NCBI GenBank assembly: GCA_030435675.1 | Contig: CM059623.1 | Location: 9,760,012-9,824,011, forward strand | Length of the DNA stretch: 64,000 nt | Origin: Steinernema hermaphroditum | Taxonomy: Eukaryota > Nematoda > Chromadorea > Rhabditida > Steinernematidae | Reading direction: 5' to 3' | Shown here: positions 1 through 12,960 of the stretch, piece by piece | Layout of the letters: every line of letters starts with the position of its first letter | Numbering within the stretch: the first letter of the stretch is position 1 | Translations under genes and position numbers: made by a program | Notes under the pieces: model-generated | Databases searched by the model: none | What the model was told of the DNA's origin: nothing | The model's input: only the letters and a program-made list of their open reading frames with translations

Positions 1-189
1 ATGACGCTTGGAATGTTCGCACGCCGCCTGCCCATCTGGCGATATTAATGGGATGGCCATTAACATCGTATCCCCTTATTGACAACATCTTTACCGAATG
101 AAATTAGCATCTTTTGCGGACGCATCAGTGAAAACAACCTGTTTTCACCATTGTCCTCCGTTTGCGGATACTGTAGCGTTTGTTTTCAG

Positions 190-398
190 CATGCCTGTCC
201 GTCGGAGGAGTGTACATCTCGCTGGTCATGAAGCATTTGGACAACCTGTACAAGAGCTTTGCCGCCGCCGTCTCCATCATCTGCGTCGTCATCTTCTCCA
301 TATTCCTGTTCGAAAACGTCGTCATCGGAATCTACTTCTTGTTCGGCTCGATGACCGTTTGCGCAGCGATTTGCATTTACAACTCGGTTAACGAGTAG
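190..398 (+). CDS. Nucleotide-sugar transporter (SLC35A-like), last exon only
   Basis: The exon opens after a strong acceptor (TTTGTTTTCAG) and encodes about 69 residues ending in TAG. The peptide has three hydrophobic stretches. Its opening, GGVYISLVMKHLDNLYKSFA, matches the family pattern of a Gly-Gly, a hydrophobic run, Lys-x-x-Asp-Asn and then Lys-x-Phe-Ala, found in the last helices of UDP-sugar/CMP-sialic acid transporters of the SLC35A type. These Golgi antiporters exchange a nucleotide sugar for the nucleoside monophosphate. The 5' part of the gene lies left of the window; I could not place an upstream exon confidently in bases 1-189. Family assignment is good, substrate unknown. Confidence 0.7.
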
Positions 399-2076
399 AA
401 TGGATATTCGCGATCTCTCTCCGCCCCCTATTTAATTAGATTCTGGTCGGTGTGTGCAATAGTGCTAAATTATATAATGAGTTATCGTGGCCTTCTATCT
501 ATACGTTCTTAATCCATCTTAATCTCCCTTCCATCATCTGTATCCCAGTCATTGTCTCTTTCCTTTCTTCTCAACTTGCCTTCAATAGCTGCGCCTTCAG
601 AGTTCTGTGATATAAAAGTTAATTTATGTGACTCGAAGCTGCAAGGAGGACGGCGGCGGTGGCCCCATTAAGCAAATTATGCGAAGCGCGCGCCTAAAAG
701 GCACTCGTTGCGCGACTTTTCGCTTCCCCCGAGGGTGCCGCGTCGATCTGCTTTGCATATTGTGAAATTCGGCTTCAGTGCACGGAGGAAAACTTTAGGA
801 AGAGGACTTCTTCTTCTGTTTGACACGATGAATAATTGATTGTTTTTTGGAAGCTTTCAGGACTGCAGCCCGGGCAAAACATCTCCGGCGGATGCTCCGC
901 AGGGAGAAGGCGCCGGCGGCGCTCGTTGGAGGGTGTCAAATTATCAATTATTTTATGGTCCCACTCGGAAACGTCCAAAACAACGGTCGTTGCTGGCACA
1001 GCCAGCAGAAGGAGCCGGGGAAGTGGCGCCTGATGCAGCGTTCTGTGCATAAGAAATGTTGCAGCGGTCGAAAGGGAATTACGAGACAATTGGGGGAACG
1101 CTCTTTTGTGTCTGAAATGAGACGAGACTATAGTTTGTCTAGTAGACGGATGGATGTGGTCTGTGTTGTTAAAATGCTTCACTTGTTTGAATTGTTCACT
1201 TGCCTCGAGGAGTGGGTGGTTCCGTCTGCAGACGAGGAACTCTTTTTGCATTGTTTTCACTTCTTGAAGCAGATTAAAATCACAGTAAAGTGTGTGTTTG
1301 GTAGGTTTTGGCCGTGAAAGAAGGGTAGATCGAAGAGCAGAGCGTTGAAGGGCTCATGTTTTTGTTCGTCTTTTTTTTTATAATAACAGGGCCTGCTTTT
1401 GAGGTGGCATAGTCATTCCAAATTTTCATTTTGTCTTTTGTTTTTTTTTGTGAAAACAGGATTTGGAAAGTGATCACTACTAAAGAAGTGTCTTATCTGG
1501 CACCCTTCTGTGAAGATTCCCTATACAATAATCTCCTTAGCAATCCAATTCAATGATACATAAAACAAAGGCGCTGGCCTCTGTTTTAGATCTGGCCTCA
1601 AAGTTCACTGATTTCTCGTTGCTAGGGTAGATCAAGGGCTTGAACACCAAGATTCAGAAAGAAACCAAAATTTTCCTATCGCCTCTTAAAACCCTATCCA
1701 AAAACATCAACTCATGCCTCTCACAATCACTTCGACCACTGGGCCATGAGTCGGAAAAACGTCGAGTATGAATTATTCCCGAAGAGGATGCAACTTTTCG
1801 GCGTATAAGCCATGTGCCCATAATATGGGTGTGCGCGATGGTGTCTGTGGCCAACGATCGATCGTCCCCCAAGGGCGGTGGGTGCGCGACTAAAAGCGAC
1901 TCCGGCATGGACTGCCGGGGTGGAGTCGAGGGCCGAGTCCGAGCTTTTTGGGAGCGCTTTGCGAACAAAATATTGTTTTATATTTTGCCTCCACCCACAA
2001 TTGTAGACGCCGAGTCACTGCTGTTGCTGCTGCTCTGTCATGAGGTTGGCCGACTGCGAGAGATAAGCCGATAGGC
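399..2076. other. Intergenic, no supported gene
   Basis: About 1.7 kb between the transporter and the TMEM132 start codon. Bases about 640-1080 are G+C-rich. Long overlapping open frames on both strands at 775-1317 lack recognisable domains and look like a composition effect. This may hold the promoter or 5' UTR of the downstream gene, but no specific element can be defended. Confidence 0.4.
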
Positions 2077-5000
2077 ATGCAACTTCTCCTCCTCGCCTTA
2101 TGCGCTCTTTCCACTGCTTACGGTAAGCCCCGACTGGAGACCCTTAACGAGGATGTCGCAGGGATTCACGTTTCCATCGTGCCCGATCAGAACGCCTTCG
2201 TGTTGTTCGGGCCGGATCAGGGAAGAAGTGACGAGAACTCGACGGCGACGAGTGTCCTCTTGCAGGTTTGTGTCTTCTTCCGCTTCTCCGGGGACGAATT
2301 TGTTGTTTTTGATCTGCTTTTTATCGTAGAAAAAGTTGTAAATAACGCTAATCTCGGGGGTGTTTTCGATCTTTGAGAGGACGGCGCTAAGGGTCTCCAC
2401 TATAGGCCGAACGCAAAGCGTCGTTTGATTGGATTTGCAATTCAAAAGATGACAAATTGTTCGAGCTGACCAGTAAAAAGTGGGTGATATTCCGTTCTTC
2501 TTGGAGTCTCGTCAGAAATCTTGTCCTCCTCGTGACAGCTCTTCTCAAATCCCATTGAACTTTCGCCTCTCCGTTTTTCCATTTCCCGAAAACGCGAAAC
2601 CTAATTAAACACGTCTCAATTCTGCACTTTTCTTCCTTTTTCGGCCTCTCCAAAGAGCGAATATTCATCGAATTATCGATCCTAATTAAACATTGAGGAT
2701 TCTCGTGTGGGAACGTTCCCAATTTAGCGCTCTTTTCGAGCGATTTCATTAAAACATGAACGAACGACTTAAATTTGCGATTAGTCCCCTGGGAATTTGA
2801 TTCATCAACGTAATATGAGTTTTTGAGGAATGCGGAAGGCTAAGAAATATCCCTAATGCGGCCTCTTTTAAAATCTGTTTCTCTCCGCCATAAATAATCG
2901 TCTCATCTTGTTCCAATACTCAGATTTCTGCAATATATGCCATAAATTACATATATTGCGAATAGGGGCCAGCGTCTCCAATAAGCCGTAAACGCCGTCC
3001 GTCGTATAGCCGTTGTAAAACAAAGCGTCGATCCGGGGATTACCTACTTAAAATCGGGGACAGACGCTCCTTGAGCTTCGGTTTTTGTTGGCGACAGCCG
3101 AGGAATTCGCCGACGCATTAGTGATTGTAAAAAGTGTTGATGGATTGTTTCCTATTTACGAGTATTTTTAGAGGTGTTCGAGGGCAACTGTTGGCGATAG
3201 GGTGCGATGAGGGTCGACATAGTGTTCTTACACGTCGTAGGCCTTAACACCACTTGTTTGACAAGAATATAAATCGATCGGTTGATCTTCTTAGAAATTC
3301 AGAAGGCTGCTTTGATCCCAAACACGGTCAGCTTGTAATCGGCTTCACTTTAAGGCGACGTAGACGTGAGTATCCACAAAGTCTTTCAGCGCACGTCCGA
3401 GCGAACATTCAAAGTGTTCTATTTTTGTCATCTTCCATGGTGACATAGAAAGACAGGAAAATGTTCCTTTGCTCATTTTAGCCATGGGAGCACAGAGCAC
3501 TCACTAATGGCACAAATTGCTCCTTTTTAAGGTTCCCATAATCCCAAATTTCGTTTCTTCCTCCATGAGCTGTACAGTAGTCGCATCCGGACTATCACTG
3601 CTTGGTGTCATGTTTTAGCGTCCGTCTCTAAGTGGCGCTGTTTGTCGGCGGCTTCAAAGCAAAAACGTTGTTGTTTTCGCGTCAGTTAGCTGGAACCATA
3701 ACTTATTCATTTCCGAAATTTGATTTGTTTGCACGAGACTGGCGGCCGACTCAACGCGGGGATTACGGGCACGATCATGTTTGGCACACGTTGGAGCTAG
3801 AGCTGAAAGCAAAAGCAAAAACGTAGTTGAGGAAGTTGGAAACGAATTAGAAACTTGGCGACGGAAACGTTTTAGGGCAGGTGTTCTATGTGCAAAGTAT
3901 CCTTTTTGTGATTCATCGATTTCCGGCAGCTGGAGTGCTTGGCGTTGATCGATGGTCCTTTCCCACTCGGTTATGAATCCTCATTATTTTTTAACAGACT
4001 TCGGTGGTTGGTCACATAGGAAATCAATGTGCAGAATCGCATTAATGAGTTTCAAAGTAGATAGTTGGCAAAAACAGTGCATACAGTATGAAAGCCTGAC
4101 CACCAAACCAGCAGCTAAAACGAAATCCACCGTTTTCAGATGACACACAAGTCGTACAACTTCCCGTTTACATATTTCATTGCATTCTTGGAATGTGTGT
4201 AATTACGGGTTTTCTACGGATCTGCAAAACCTCATAAACCATAAATTCTACACTGTAATTATGAGTCACGTTTCTATTCTCCTTAGTACCTCCGGAATTA
4301 AAGAGCTTTTTCTGGGACCGTCTTTAAGAATCTTCCCCTTTTTGCCGTTTTTTTGGATCGCCCACATTCGTCGCTCTAAGGCACTACATTCTTCCTCAAG
4401 CCACTTTTGAACGCTCTTCTAATCCCCCAGAAGTCAGCTGACTTTAGCCTGGACCAGCCTCTATGCGGCATCTTCAAAAACTCTCCTTCACTTCCGAATG
4501 CATACGAAAGGTGACTCTCTTCGAATATTTCGCTCAAGCGGTCAACAAAAAACAATTTTCCTTTGATCTTCTTGTGCTTCTCGGCGGGCGACGTGCCGAG
4601 AAGGACGAGTTCGCATAAATAAATTAGGCACTAATTGGAGGCGACGCGTCCGTTCAATCGGCAAAAAGCGGAGTTCGCCACCCGACCGGAAGTAATGCAT
4701 GCCTATGGAGGGAACGAGGAGGCGGAAGCGACAACGGGTGGGATAGCTTTCAAACAACCAAAATTGAATGTGGATTGGGCGAATTGAGTTAGAAGACCGT
4801 CTGAGATTTGGAAGCGAAAAATAAAGTTACAAATGAAATTGTCAAAAATGACATGATGCATGATCAAGATATTGCTAGTCGAGATTCGAGCACAACTTGC
4901 GTAATACTTAAAAGTGGATTATTATACTCTTATGGCCATTTAATTCTCTCTAAACTGCGTATTATCCTCTGTTTTGTCTATCCTCTGCTTACAACGCTCC

Positions 5001-8000
5001 TTAGAAAGGTCACATACCAGCAAGGTCTCGCAAGACCACACAGCTCATAATGGACTCCTATATCAGCTCTCTATTCTGAGCTTAGGAGCTTCGACCGTGA
5101 ATCCACAGTGGAGAATCCGTCGATAGCAAGAGTGGAACGATCAAGAAGCGAGCTGGAAATAGGGAGAGAAGTACAGCGTCATCGACGTCTCCGGAATACT
5201 GTCCCTATGCAGGGCGAACATCTCTCAGCCCGCAAAGAAGTCCTACGAGAGACTTATCCAAGGCCATGTCACTTTGTGGGCACAAAGGTGACACGCAAAG
5301 TCCGTCTCGTTATCTCAGAGCTAATCTTGCTTTGTTGCGTACTTTGAATAAAAATCTTACATCGCACAACTACCCCTACATAGTATATAGGTTTAGCTAT
5401 ATTTACTCTTGTATAGCTCTACACTATTTTTTATTAATTTTTAAATGCGATAAGCTGCAATCTCTGAGCTGAGCTGCAATCTCAGAGTAGACGGGCTCAT
5501 TCTAAAGCTAATACTAAGTCAAGCTCTGCATGATGTATGTCACATTCAAAAGCATGAACAAGTCCGTTTCAGGACGGATGCCCCTCTTCGACGGACCAGG
5601 CGGTGGTGGCGTTCGAGTCCGGTCTGAAACACTTCCTTCCGTTCGCGACCTCTATCAAGAACTTCCACTGCGCCGTTTCTCTTCGGGTCGTCAATTCCAA
5701 AGTCAATGTGGCAAGTTGCAACTTCTTCAGATTTCCCCGAGGTCACTCGGAGACGAATTGCCCTCTTGAGGGCAACGAAAGCGAGAGTTCAGAAATGGAC
5801 CTCTCCGATAAGGAGCAATCGAAATCAATTTAACACCATGTTTGTGGAACTCTTAAAATGTTCGGGTGCAATCGTGATGCTCTCTGATAGCATATCTGTC
5901 AGAATATTGCACAGAACATGTTAAAAAATTGCTCTCGTCATAAAGACCGTTTATAAAGAAAATTTGCAATAATCGCCGAGGTGTAGACATCAACAAATGA
6001 TAGATTGCTCTTTGGGGATCCTTTCGATCAAACTCATCCCTTTCAGGATCGTCCTTTCGTCGATGTGCTCGTCGTCGGGGACCACATCTGGCTCAGCTTC
6101 TTCAAGCAACCCATCTGCGTGACCGTCCAGATCGCAAATCTGAACGGCGTGGCCGTCACCGCGTCGTGCACCCTCTCGCCCTTCGATCCCCTGAGGCATC
6201 AGTGCCTCATCCGCACAGAAATCCCCTTCTCGTGGTTCTTGATCGACAGCGGTGCGCCTCAAGTTCGTCAAGTGGTGCTCCTTACGTACGCGGTGGGTGC
6301 GAGCTGCATCGCGCCCATCTTCAACCGACCGAAGCAGGTCGTGCAGCTCGAGGCCAAAACTGCCAAATTGCAGACGATTGGCTTGGATAAACGGGATCAC
6401 TGGTGAGTTCGCAGTTTTCGCGGGAAGGAAATGGGACGGCGGAGATGGAGAACGTGATAAGACGTCCGTTGTGGCAAAACATAGAAGTGGGAAGTAGAAA
6501 AAGGAGATGGGATATCTCTTACGATGGAAAAATAAAAAACAGCTGAGAGGGAATCGTAGCCAATGCAGAATAGGGATCTTCAAAGATAACTATTAACAAA
6601 TGGACTTGCAGGCAGCTCAGTCTTCAAACGCGCTCAAATCTCACCTTCACACCCAATTCGCTCAATTCCATTTTTGTTCATCTCAAGAAGTTCAACGTGT
6701 CTTCGTCTTCAGAAGCCGATGAATCACCTTCCATTGTCCACTTTAAGTAAGTGACGGATTGAAGTCTAGGCCTTATCGCAAAACATCGCAAAATGATCTT
6801 ATCTTTACAAGAAAAATCCGATAATAAAATTAATAACAAACGCTCTATAATCCCTCAACATCCTCAGATGGTCTTATTTGCAGAGCTTGGATCGACCCCC
6901 GCCTCGAGATAGTCTCCGCCAGTCCAGTAGATCCTCTCCGGTGGAGCCTCAAAATCGAATCGGCTGCCGGTCCCGACTACCACACCCTTTTCACCTGCAA
7001 CTTCACCGGCTCCGCCAATAGGAAGATCGACAGGTATGCTAGTCCTCGACACATTCACACACCCCAGGGATTCCAGATGGGAAGGCTACCTCTTTGTCGT
7101 TCTTCTGAGGGTGAAGCCCGATTCGAACGCCATCGGAGATGCCCCAAGTGACGAAACGACGATCCACTGGGCGGTCAACTACGCCTACAACGACTCCAAG
7201 AAGTACCCCGCTCCCACAGAAGAGCGCAGAGTCACCGTTCGCTTCCCCAACGGCGATGACCACGTCTACGGAATAGTGGCAGTTCCACGCCAAGGAGAGC
7301 TGATGAACACGGCCGTGCTCACCGGCACCCAGGCGGCCACCAGCATGAGGGTCTTTACCGTAACCGTCGGGGGGATATTCCGCGACGTGACCGTACAGTC
7401 CCACTGCATCTCCGCAGAGGCTAGAGTCCTCAAAACGTCGCCGACATGCAGTTCCGTCTACGTCGACGGATCGGAGCTGAGAGGCCTCGCTAACATCCAA
7501 GTGCATGTGCACCACGAGTCATGGACCACCAACGTCGCCTTCACCGTTTGGTACCCGAAGTTGCCGATTCAGGTGTGGATCTCGGATCCGGTGCTGAATG
7601 CGGTGAAGAATTGGCCCGTGGCCGTTTGGAAGTGGCTGCCCAATAGAAGGAGACACAAGAGGGACGCGAGGCAGTTCGCCTGCAAGAACACTTACCAGCA
7701 GGCTGAGGTGAGCTCCCAGGAATGGCGCCCTTAGTCACGACATCGCTGATCTCGAGAAGACCTTTTCAATGTCGTTAAAAGCGCCGATTCTCACCGTATC
7801 CATTCAGATTCGAATTCTGGCGGCTTTTCAATACGGCGATGAACGCACTGGCGAACGGGTCTACCTCTCTGGCGACAGAGAAACACTCCTCGATGTCACC
7901 TCCCTCGCCTCCAACCGTATCCAGTCGTCAAACTCGGACATCGTCAACGTCCGCAAAGTGGATTCGAGGCTCCTGGCCGTCGCCAAGAAACCTGGAACTG

Positions 8001-9295
8001 CCAAGTAAACTGACGCACTCGCTCTCTTTTCAATATAGTCTTTAGGATCATTGTAAAAGCCCAGGCACCGCTTATCGATTACGGTAGCGCTTCGATCCTC
8101 GTTACCGACGAGACCGTCTCGGTCCGCAAAATCTCCGTGAGGACAGTCGTCGATCTGGAGATGGAGCTCTACAGATCTCAGCGGACGAAGGCCTATCACT
8201 ACGACATCATAACCCGCCCCCAACTCACATTCACCCATCGCTACCAGCACGCCTCGATCGTGGTGTCCATTCTCTACTCCGACGACCAAGCGGCCGATCT
8301 CGAGTCCATTGATCCCAGTCACTACACGTTGGCGGTGTTCACCAGTGACGAAAGGGGACTCGTCGTGAGCCACAAATCCGTCCCCGAAATGGAACTCATT
8401 GCCTTGGACGACACCAACGATGTTACGGTAGGCGAGATCCCCCAACCGCGAGCCAGCCTCTATGCCTCAGGTCCACGTGCAACTCCGCTCGCCTGCACAC
8501 TGCGAAGACCTCGACCAGCCTCCTCTGGCCGTGGCGCGCACCACAGCGCGTCTGTTTTTCAACGACCGTCCACGGAGTCCTCCTCCGAGCGACGACCAGA
8601 AGGACGAAGACAACTCCTCCGACTGGAGGCACCAGCATGTCCTCCTCCTCGTCTTCCTCTTCGCCTCGGGGGCCGTCGTCCTCTACGTCTTCTTCGGCCG
8701 AGGTCGCCACCGTCTCCACGACGGTTACGAGAAACTCGTTGTGCCGATTTTAGCACGCCTCAGTTCTAGCGGCAGCGGCTCGTTCAGCTCGAAGGAGGAG
8801 GACTCCAAGGAGTGGGTCTGGCTCTCGAAGGCGCACATCGACAACAGCAGTCTGGGTTGACATATGCTTCGCATCCAGGATACCGTAATCCTATCTCTTT
8901 CAGGAAGCCGCTACTCCCAGAAGTCGACGATTGGCGTCGACCACCACTCGTCGGGACACGGCTCCACCTCGGTGGACGACAACACACAGCGAAGCATCTC
9001 CTACCGCGGCTCCGAGATCTCCGTCTTCATCGCGCCACAACCGTCAGTGTCTATCAACGACGACTGCGATGACCTGCGCCACACTACGAGCTGGAAACGC
9101 TCGCGCGGCGTCCGCATGACCAAGAATCCGATGGTTGACAGCAGCTCGGAGCACAATCTGAAACGGCTGACCACCGGCGATGACTACGGTCCCTTCGAAC
9201 TACAGTATCCTCCGCGAAGGCCGTCGCGCAACGGGAGCTGGAGGGAGCCGACGTCGCCGATCACCCTCCGAGGGCTCCGCGAGTCCATTGCCTGA
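2077..9295 (+). CDS. tmem-132: TMEM132-family single-pass membrane protein
   Basis: Ten coding exons: 2077-2265, 5573-5710, 6047-6403, 6616-6746, 6884-7033, 7077-7707, 7808-8004, 8046-8427, 8471-8855, 8904-9295, total 983 aa. All phases agree. A signal peptide (MQLLLLALCALSTAYG) is followed by the long ectodomain typical of TMEM132: an N-terminal block with VQIANLNGVAVTASCTLSPF, and an Ig-like section with ILTGTQ-type and WISDPVLNAVKNWPV motifs followed by a basic cluster and CKNTYQQA. A membrane helix lies near residues 782-802 and a Ser-rich tail of about 180 aa contains KEWVWLS, like the family's juxtamembrane tryptophan motif. TMEM132 proteins are neural adhesion/cytoskeleton-linked receptors. 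Exon 2 is inferred: its KVNV joins DRPFVDVLVV just as in vertebrate relatives, but requires a GC-AG intron (donor GCAAGT at 5711). The first intron is 3.3 kb; most others are 41-140 nt. Confidence 0.85.
2266..5572 (+). other. Large first intron of the TMEM132 gene
   Basis: 3.3 kb of mostly A+T-rich sequence. One segment (about 5172-5287) reads as an exon in one frame, with third-position bias, a candidate acceptor before it and a GTGACA donor after it. Its phase does not fit between the flanking TMEM132 exons, so I do not include it. Nothing else coding is recognised. Confidence 0.5.
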
Positions 9296-9346
9296 CGCCT
9301 CTGATGAACAACGCCACTACGGGTTCTCTTCTGCTACGCACGAACA

Positions 9347-9352
9347 AATAAA
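9347..9352 (+). terminator. Polyadenylation signal of the TMEM132 gene
   Basis: AATAAA lies 52 nt after the TGA stop. The region from 9353 to 9830, between two convergent genes, holds no other feature I can support. Confidence 0.65.
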
Positions 9353-9830
9353 TGTTTTAGACTGTCTACTTCTTTGTCTAGACTACTTCTTTTCAGACGT
9401 TAGAATGCGTGAAAGTCAGAGCAAAAATACTAGAAATCTGAGAGATTTATATGCGAATCGCATGGACTAGATATATACAAGACAAGATATTCCACCCGTA
9501 ATCCTTCACAGACACCCACTCGTCCTGGCGCGTCGTGGCGGCTGAGATCACCATCACAGAAACAACAAAAAACAGACAACAAACAATATCTAGTATCATC
9601 TCTGTCTTTGGGCATCTTTTATCTTCTCTATCTTTTCATCTATTGTGGCCCACGTATGACACGGTCTTCACCTCCAGTTTATTTTATCGAGAGCTCACTA
9701 TCTCTTTTCACGATCTTCTCATGGCTCTCCAAATCTTTTCAACTATCACACATGAGTACAATATCAGAGCGCAAATAATATCCTTGAGAAATACAACAGA
9801 TAACAGGAACAAATACTTCTTCTTCTGGGG

Positions 9831-12800
9831 CTACGACTCACTGCCGTCGGACTGAAACTGCGCTGTTTATGTGGGAAGTGTAGATGGTGGACTTACCTCG
9901 TTTTCGCCATCGTCGATCGAGGCAAGTAGCCCGGCAGCGGTGACGCGTTCTTCGGGTTTCCTCTTCTCGTCCGGTACTACGGCTCCTGCTTCGTCGGAAC
10001 TCAAAGCCACGGCAGCCCATTCAACAACAAGGGAGTCGGAAAATTCGAATGCTTTCGCAGCTTCGTCAAAGGCCTGGAACAGATGTATGAGTTGAGCAAC
10101 TCTAAAAAGAGCCGTTACCTTCTGCGCGTCTTCAGAACGGAGATAGGTGAACGTAGCTGTGCGATCCGATCCTCGGTTATTGAATTCCATATCATACAGC
10201 TCTCCATAGGTTTCCATATGCGCGATGAGATCATCTTCACGGTCGACCGAGAAGCCACGAGCAACCAGAACACGACCGCGCTTGTCAGCTAGTGTGTCCT
10301 GTGTGTTCTTTGGCTTCTTCGTGATCGGCTCTTCTACAGAATCTCGGGCTGGTCCTTCGCCTAGGATTTCGGCTTCAAGGTCGTCGCCACGGGCAGGTCT
10401 CTTCAGCTTCTTCTTTTCCTCGTCCTGTGCCTTTCTTCTTTCCTCCATGCGCGCTACGAGCTGCTTTATCTGCTCCGAAAGTTCGAGAAGGTCCTTCTTC
10501 AGAGTTTGTACCGAAGTGTCACACTTGTTGAACATCTAAACAGCCCGTTTACATCAGATTAGTCATCGTAATCCTACCATCAAGAGCTTCTTGCGCGATT
10601 CAGGATTTTGCTCAGCCTTGATCTTAGTGAACAATTCCTTCTGGCACGCCACCTGCTTGTCCATCAGCTCTTGCTTGCGGTTGAACAACTCTGTCAGTTT
10701 GCCCTTCTGTGTTTCATCCTTTTCCCGTTGCTCCTTGTCCTTACGGAACTTCTCTCTTGCTGCTGCCAACTCTGGGTTAATCACGGGCTTCTTGGGTACA
10801 GGCTGTTGCTGTTCAGAACTCTCCGCAGGAGCGGTAGGCGACGTGTGGTGGCCTGCTTGGTAGCTTCCACGATTCGAGGAGAACGACCCGCGTCCGTAGC
10901 CACGTCCTCTCGGTGGGAACGAGTGTGCCGGGTTGTAGGAGGTGCCATTGGCAGGGTTTTCTCCACTTCCTTCAGGTGTGCTCTGCACTTGGCTGACGGC
11001 TTGCCCTCCTTCGTTGTTCCAGAACACGCGGATGAAGCGGTTATTGAAGATAGGCGTCGTGGACTTGTACGCGTTTGTCGCCTCGATCTTCGACGAGTAA
11101 GTGATCAGAGCGGCCTCCGGGTCTCCTTGATACTTCACTTGCATGTTCACGATGGTGCCGAACTGTTCGAAGTGCTCATTGAGTTTGGCGATGTTGTTGA
11201 ACTCTGGAGGGATCTTTCGGACCTAAATAAGCCGGTTAGCGCATCCTAGTCATTGAAATCGTTGAGTACCTGAAGACTGGCGTTTTCGGTGTTGGCTGCT
11301 CCGTTTCTACCACCAGCCAGATACTGATTGTAGCGACTTCCACGGCCTCTACCACCACGGAAGCCCGGAATGAAACTGCGCTGGGGCCGTTCGTTCAGTT
11401 GTTGGGCTGAACTCGGGTTGTTCGAAGGAGATGTGGGGTCATAGGTGTTCGAAGGCTTCGCAACGTTCGGAACGACGGAAACATTGGAGTAAGGCGTGGT
11501 GGTTCCGTTCCACGACGTGGTCGACATAGGTGGAGGTACCGAGAAATTTATCGATTTTGGCAAACCGTCGGTTAGTGCTGGAGCCTCGGGATTATAGCCG
11601 CCTGGAGTAAACAAACAATATGATAATCGATCAGTCGTTGGAACGAATCTACCATCGACTGTTTGGGAAACAGCAGGAGCGCCATAAATAGTGGTTTCCA
11701 CTCCCGGGGGTGGCGGGTTCACAGGGTTATACCCGGGTGGAGGTACCGAATAGTCGACAACAGGGGGAGCAGCTGGCGCTCTTCTGGACATTCCCGAGAG
11801 ACCGATCTTCTCCAAAGCTTGCGAGTCCATGACGACCGGATCCGGTCCGTGATCGAAGCTGCAACTGTCACCACGAGTACAGTATCCCATTTCGTCGAAA
11901 TCGCGGCATCGACGCCGGCGTTGAGGCTGCACGTCGCGCTCCTCACGTCTTCTGAAAATTGAATGGTAACTACTGGGAAGAGAAGACACAGTATACGTTG
12001 ATTTCCACATTTAGGAGAAACGGGTTTAACGTAAGGATAAAGTGGTTACCTGTCGTGACGCTCGTATGGAGAACGAGATCGGGAACGACTGCGGCGACGG
12101 TGGCGTTCACTTGAACGGCTTCGGACGGAGTTGCTGCTTCCTCGTGCAGCATCTGCCGTCAGTCCACGGCTGGAAGAAGAGGATCCGCCACTGCCAGAGG
12201 AGTTTGACGCTGCGGGACGGCGTCTTTCACGTGGAGATCGACTCCGATGCCGCGACGGCGAGCGGCTGGACTGACGAGGAGGCGACACCCTCTTACGTTG
12301 TGGACGATCTTTGCTGCTGCCGTTTGATTCAGAGCGGACTGGTTGGGAAGGCTGCTGAGCTGTCTTCACAGGTACAACTTCTGGAGCTGGCGTCTGCACG
12401 GGATCAGCAGAAGTGGAAGCGGATGGCTTCACCTCGTTCACAGGAGCAGCCGGTACCACTTTCTCGACTTGGGAAGGCGCCTGTTTCTGTTGCGTTGGCA
12501 CCGCGACCGGAACCGTCTGCTTTGGAGGTTCAGTGCTGACAGGAGCGGCAGGAGCGGGAGCAACCGGTGGAGGCGCTGCGCTCATGTACGCTCCACGGCT
12601 GATAACATCGAAGAGACGTTCCACAAAACGCTCCGATTCTGAAACAAAGACCATCACAAGATGCCCAGGACTAGAGTAGGGAAAACAGATACTGCTAGAT
12701 TCGCCATCTCGGCACAACACTACCAGAAATAAGATACTTACTTGACTGTAGAAAAACTTCGAGCTGTTCAATGCAGAATGATTTCAACTGCTCTTCGGGC

Positions 12801-12922
12801 TTGTCCTTGCGCACGAGTGCGACGACGTACTTCGCAAGAGCGTTAGGGTCGGCATCGCAAATAGGACGGATCTCGTTCACGAGCCAATTCCTCAACTGTT
12901 CCTGGTCAATTGCCCGGGGCAT
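9831..12922 (-). CDS. rbm-26: RBM26/27 orthologue: PWI-like, CCCH zinc finger and RRM protein
   Basis: Eight exons in transcript order: 12922-12742, 12638-12050, 11951-11653, 11601-11270, 11222-10578, 10535-10119, 10073-9897, 9851-9831, giving 886 aa with consistent phases. Domains: N-terminal PWI-like helix bundle (about 1-80, LRNWLVNEIRPICDADPNAL); Pro/Ala-rich then Arg/Ser-rich region (about 90-255) with SRSRSRSPYERHDR; a CX8CX5CX3H finger (CRDFDEMGYCTRGDSCSFDH, about 272-292); RRM1 (about 468-540); an RG-rich linker; a charged coiled coil (about 610-720); a second RRM-like domain (about 765-842). RBM26/27 proteins are nuclear RNA-binding factors linked to the PAXT/exosome targeting pathway. 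The final exon, SDGSES plus stop, is the weakest part. The gene is convergent with TMEM132. Confidence 0.9.
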
Positions 12923-12945
12923 TTTGAACTACCTAGATTGATTGC

Positions 12946-12960
12946 CTAAAGAAAGGAAAG
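12946..12960 (-). promoter_or_regulatory. 3' splice site 23 nt upstream of the RBM26 ATG
   Basis: On the minus strand a pyrimidine-rich acceptor (TTCCTTTCTTTAG) ends 23 nt before the start codon, and no upstream coding exon is visible. In a nematode this is most simply a spliced-leader addition site; a 5' UTR intron is the alternative. Confidence 0.5.

Noticed and set aside
775..1317. Long overlapping open frames on both strands (161 and 156 codons)
   Set aside because: Mutually antisense, in G+C-rich sequence, with no domain, signal peptide or splice-site structure.
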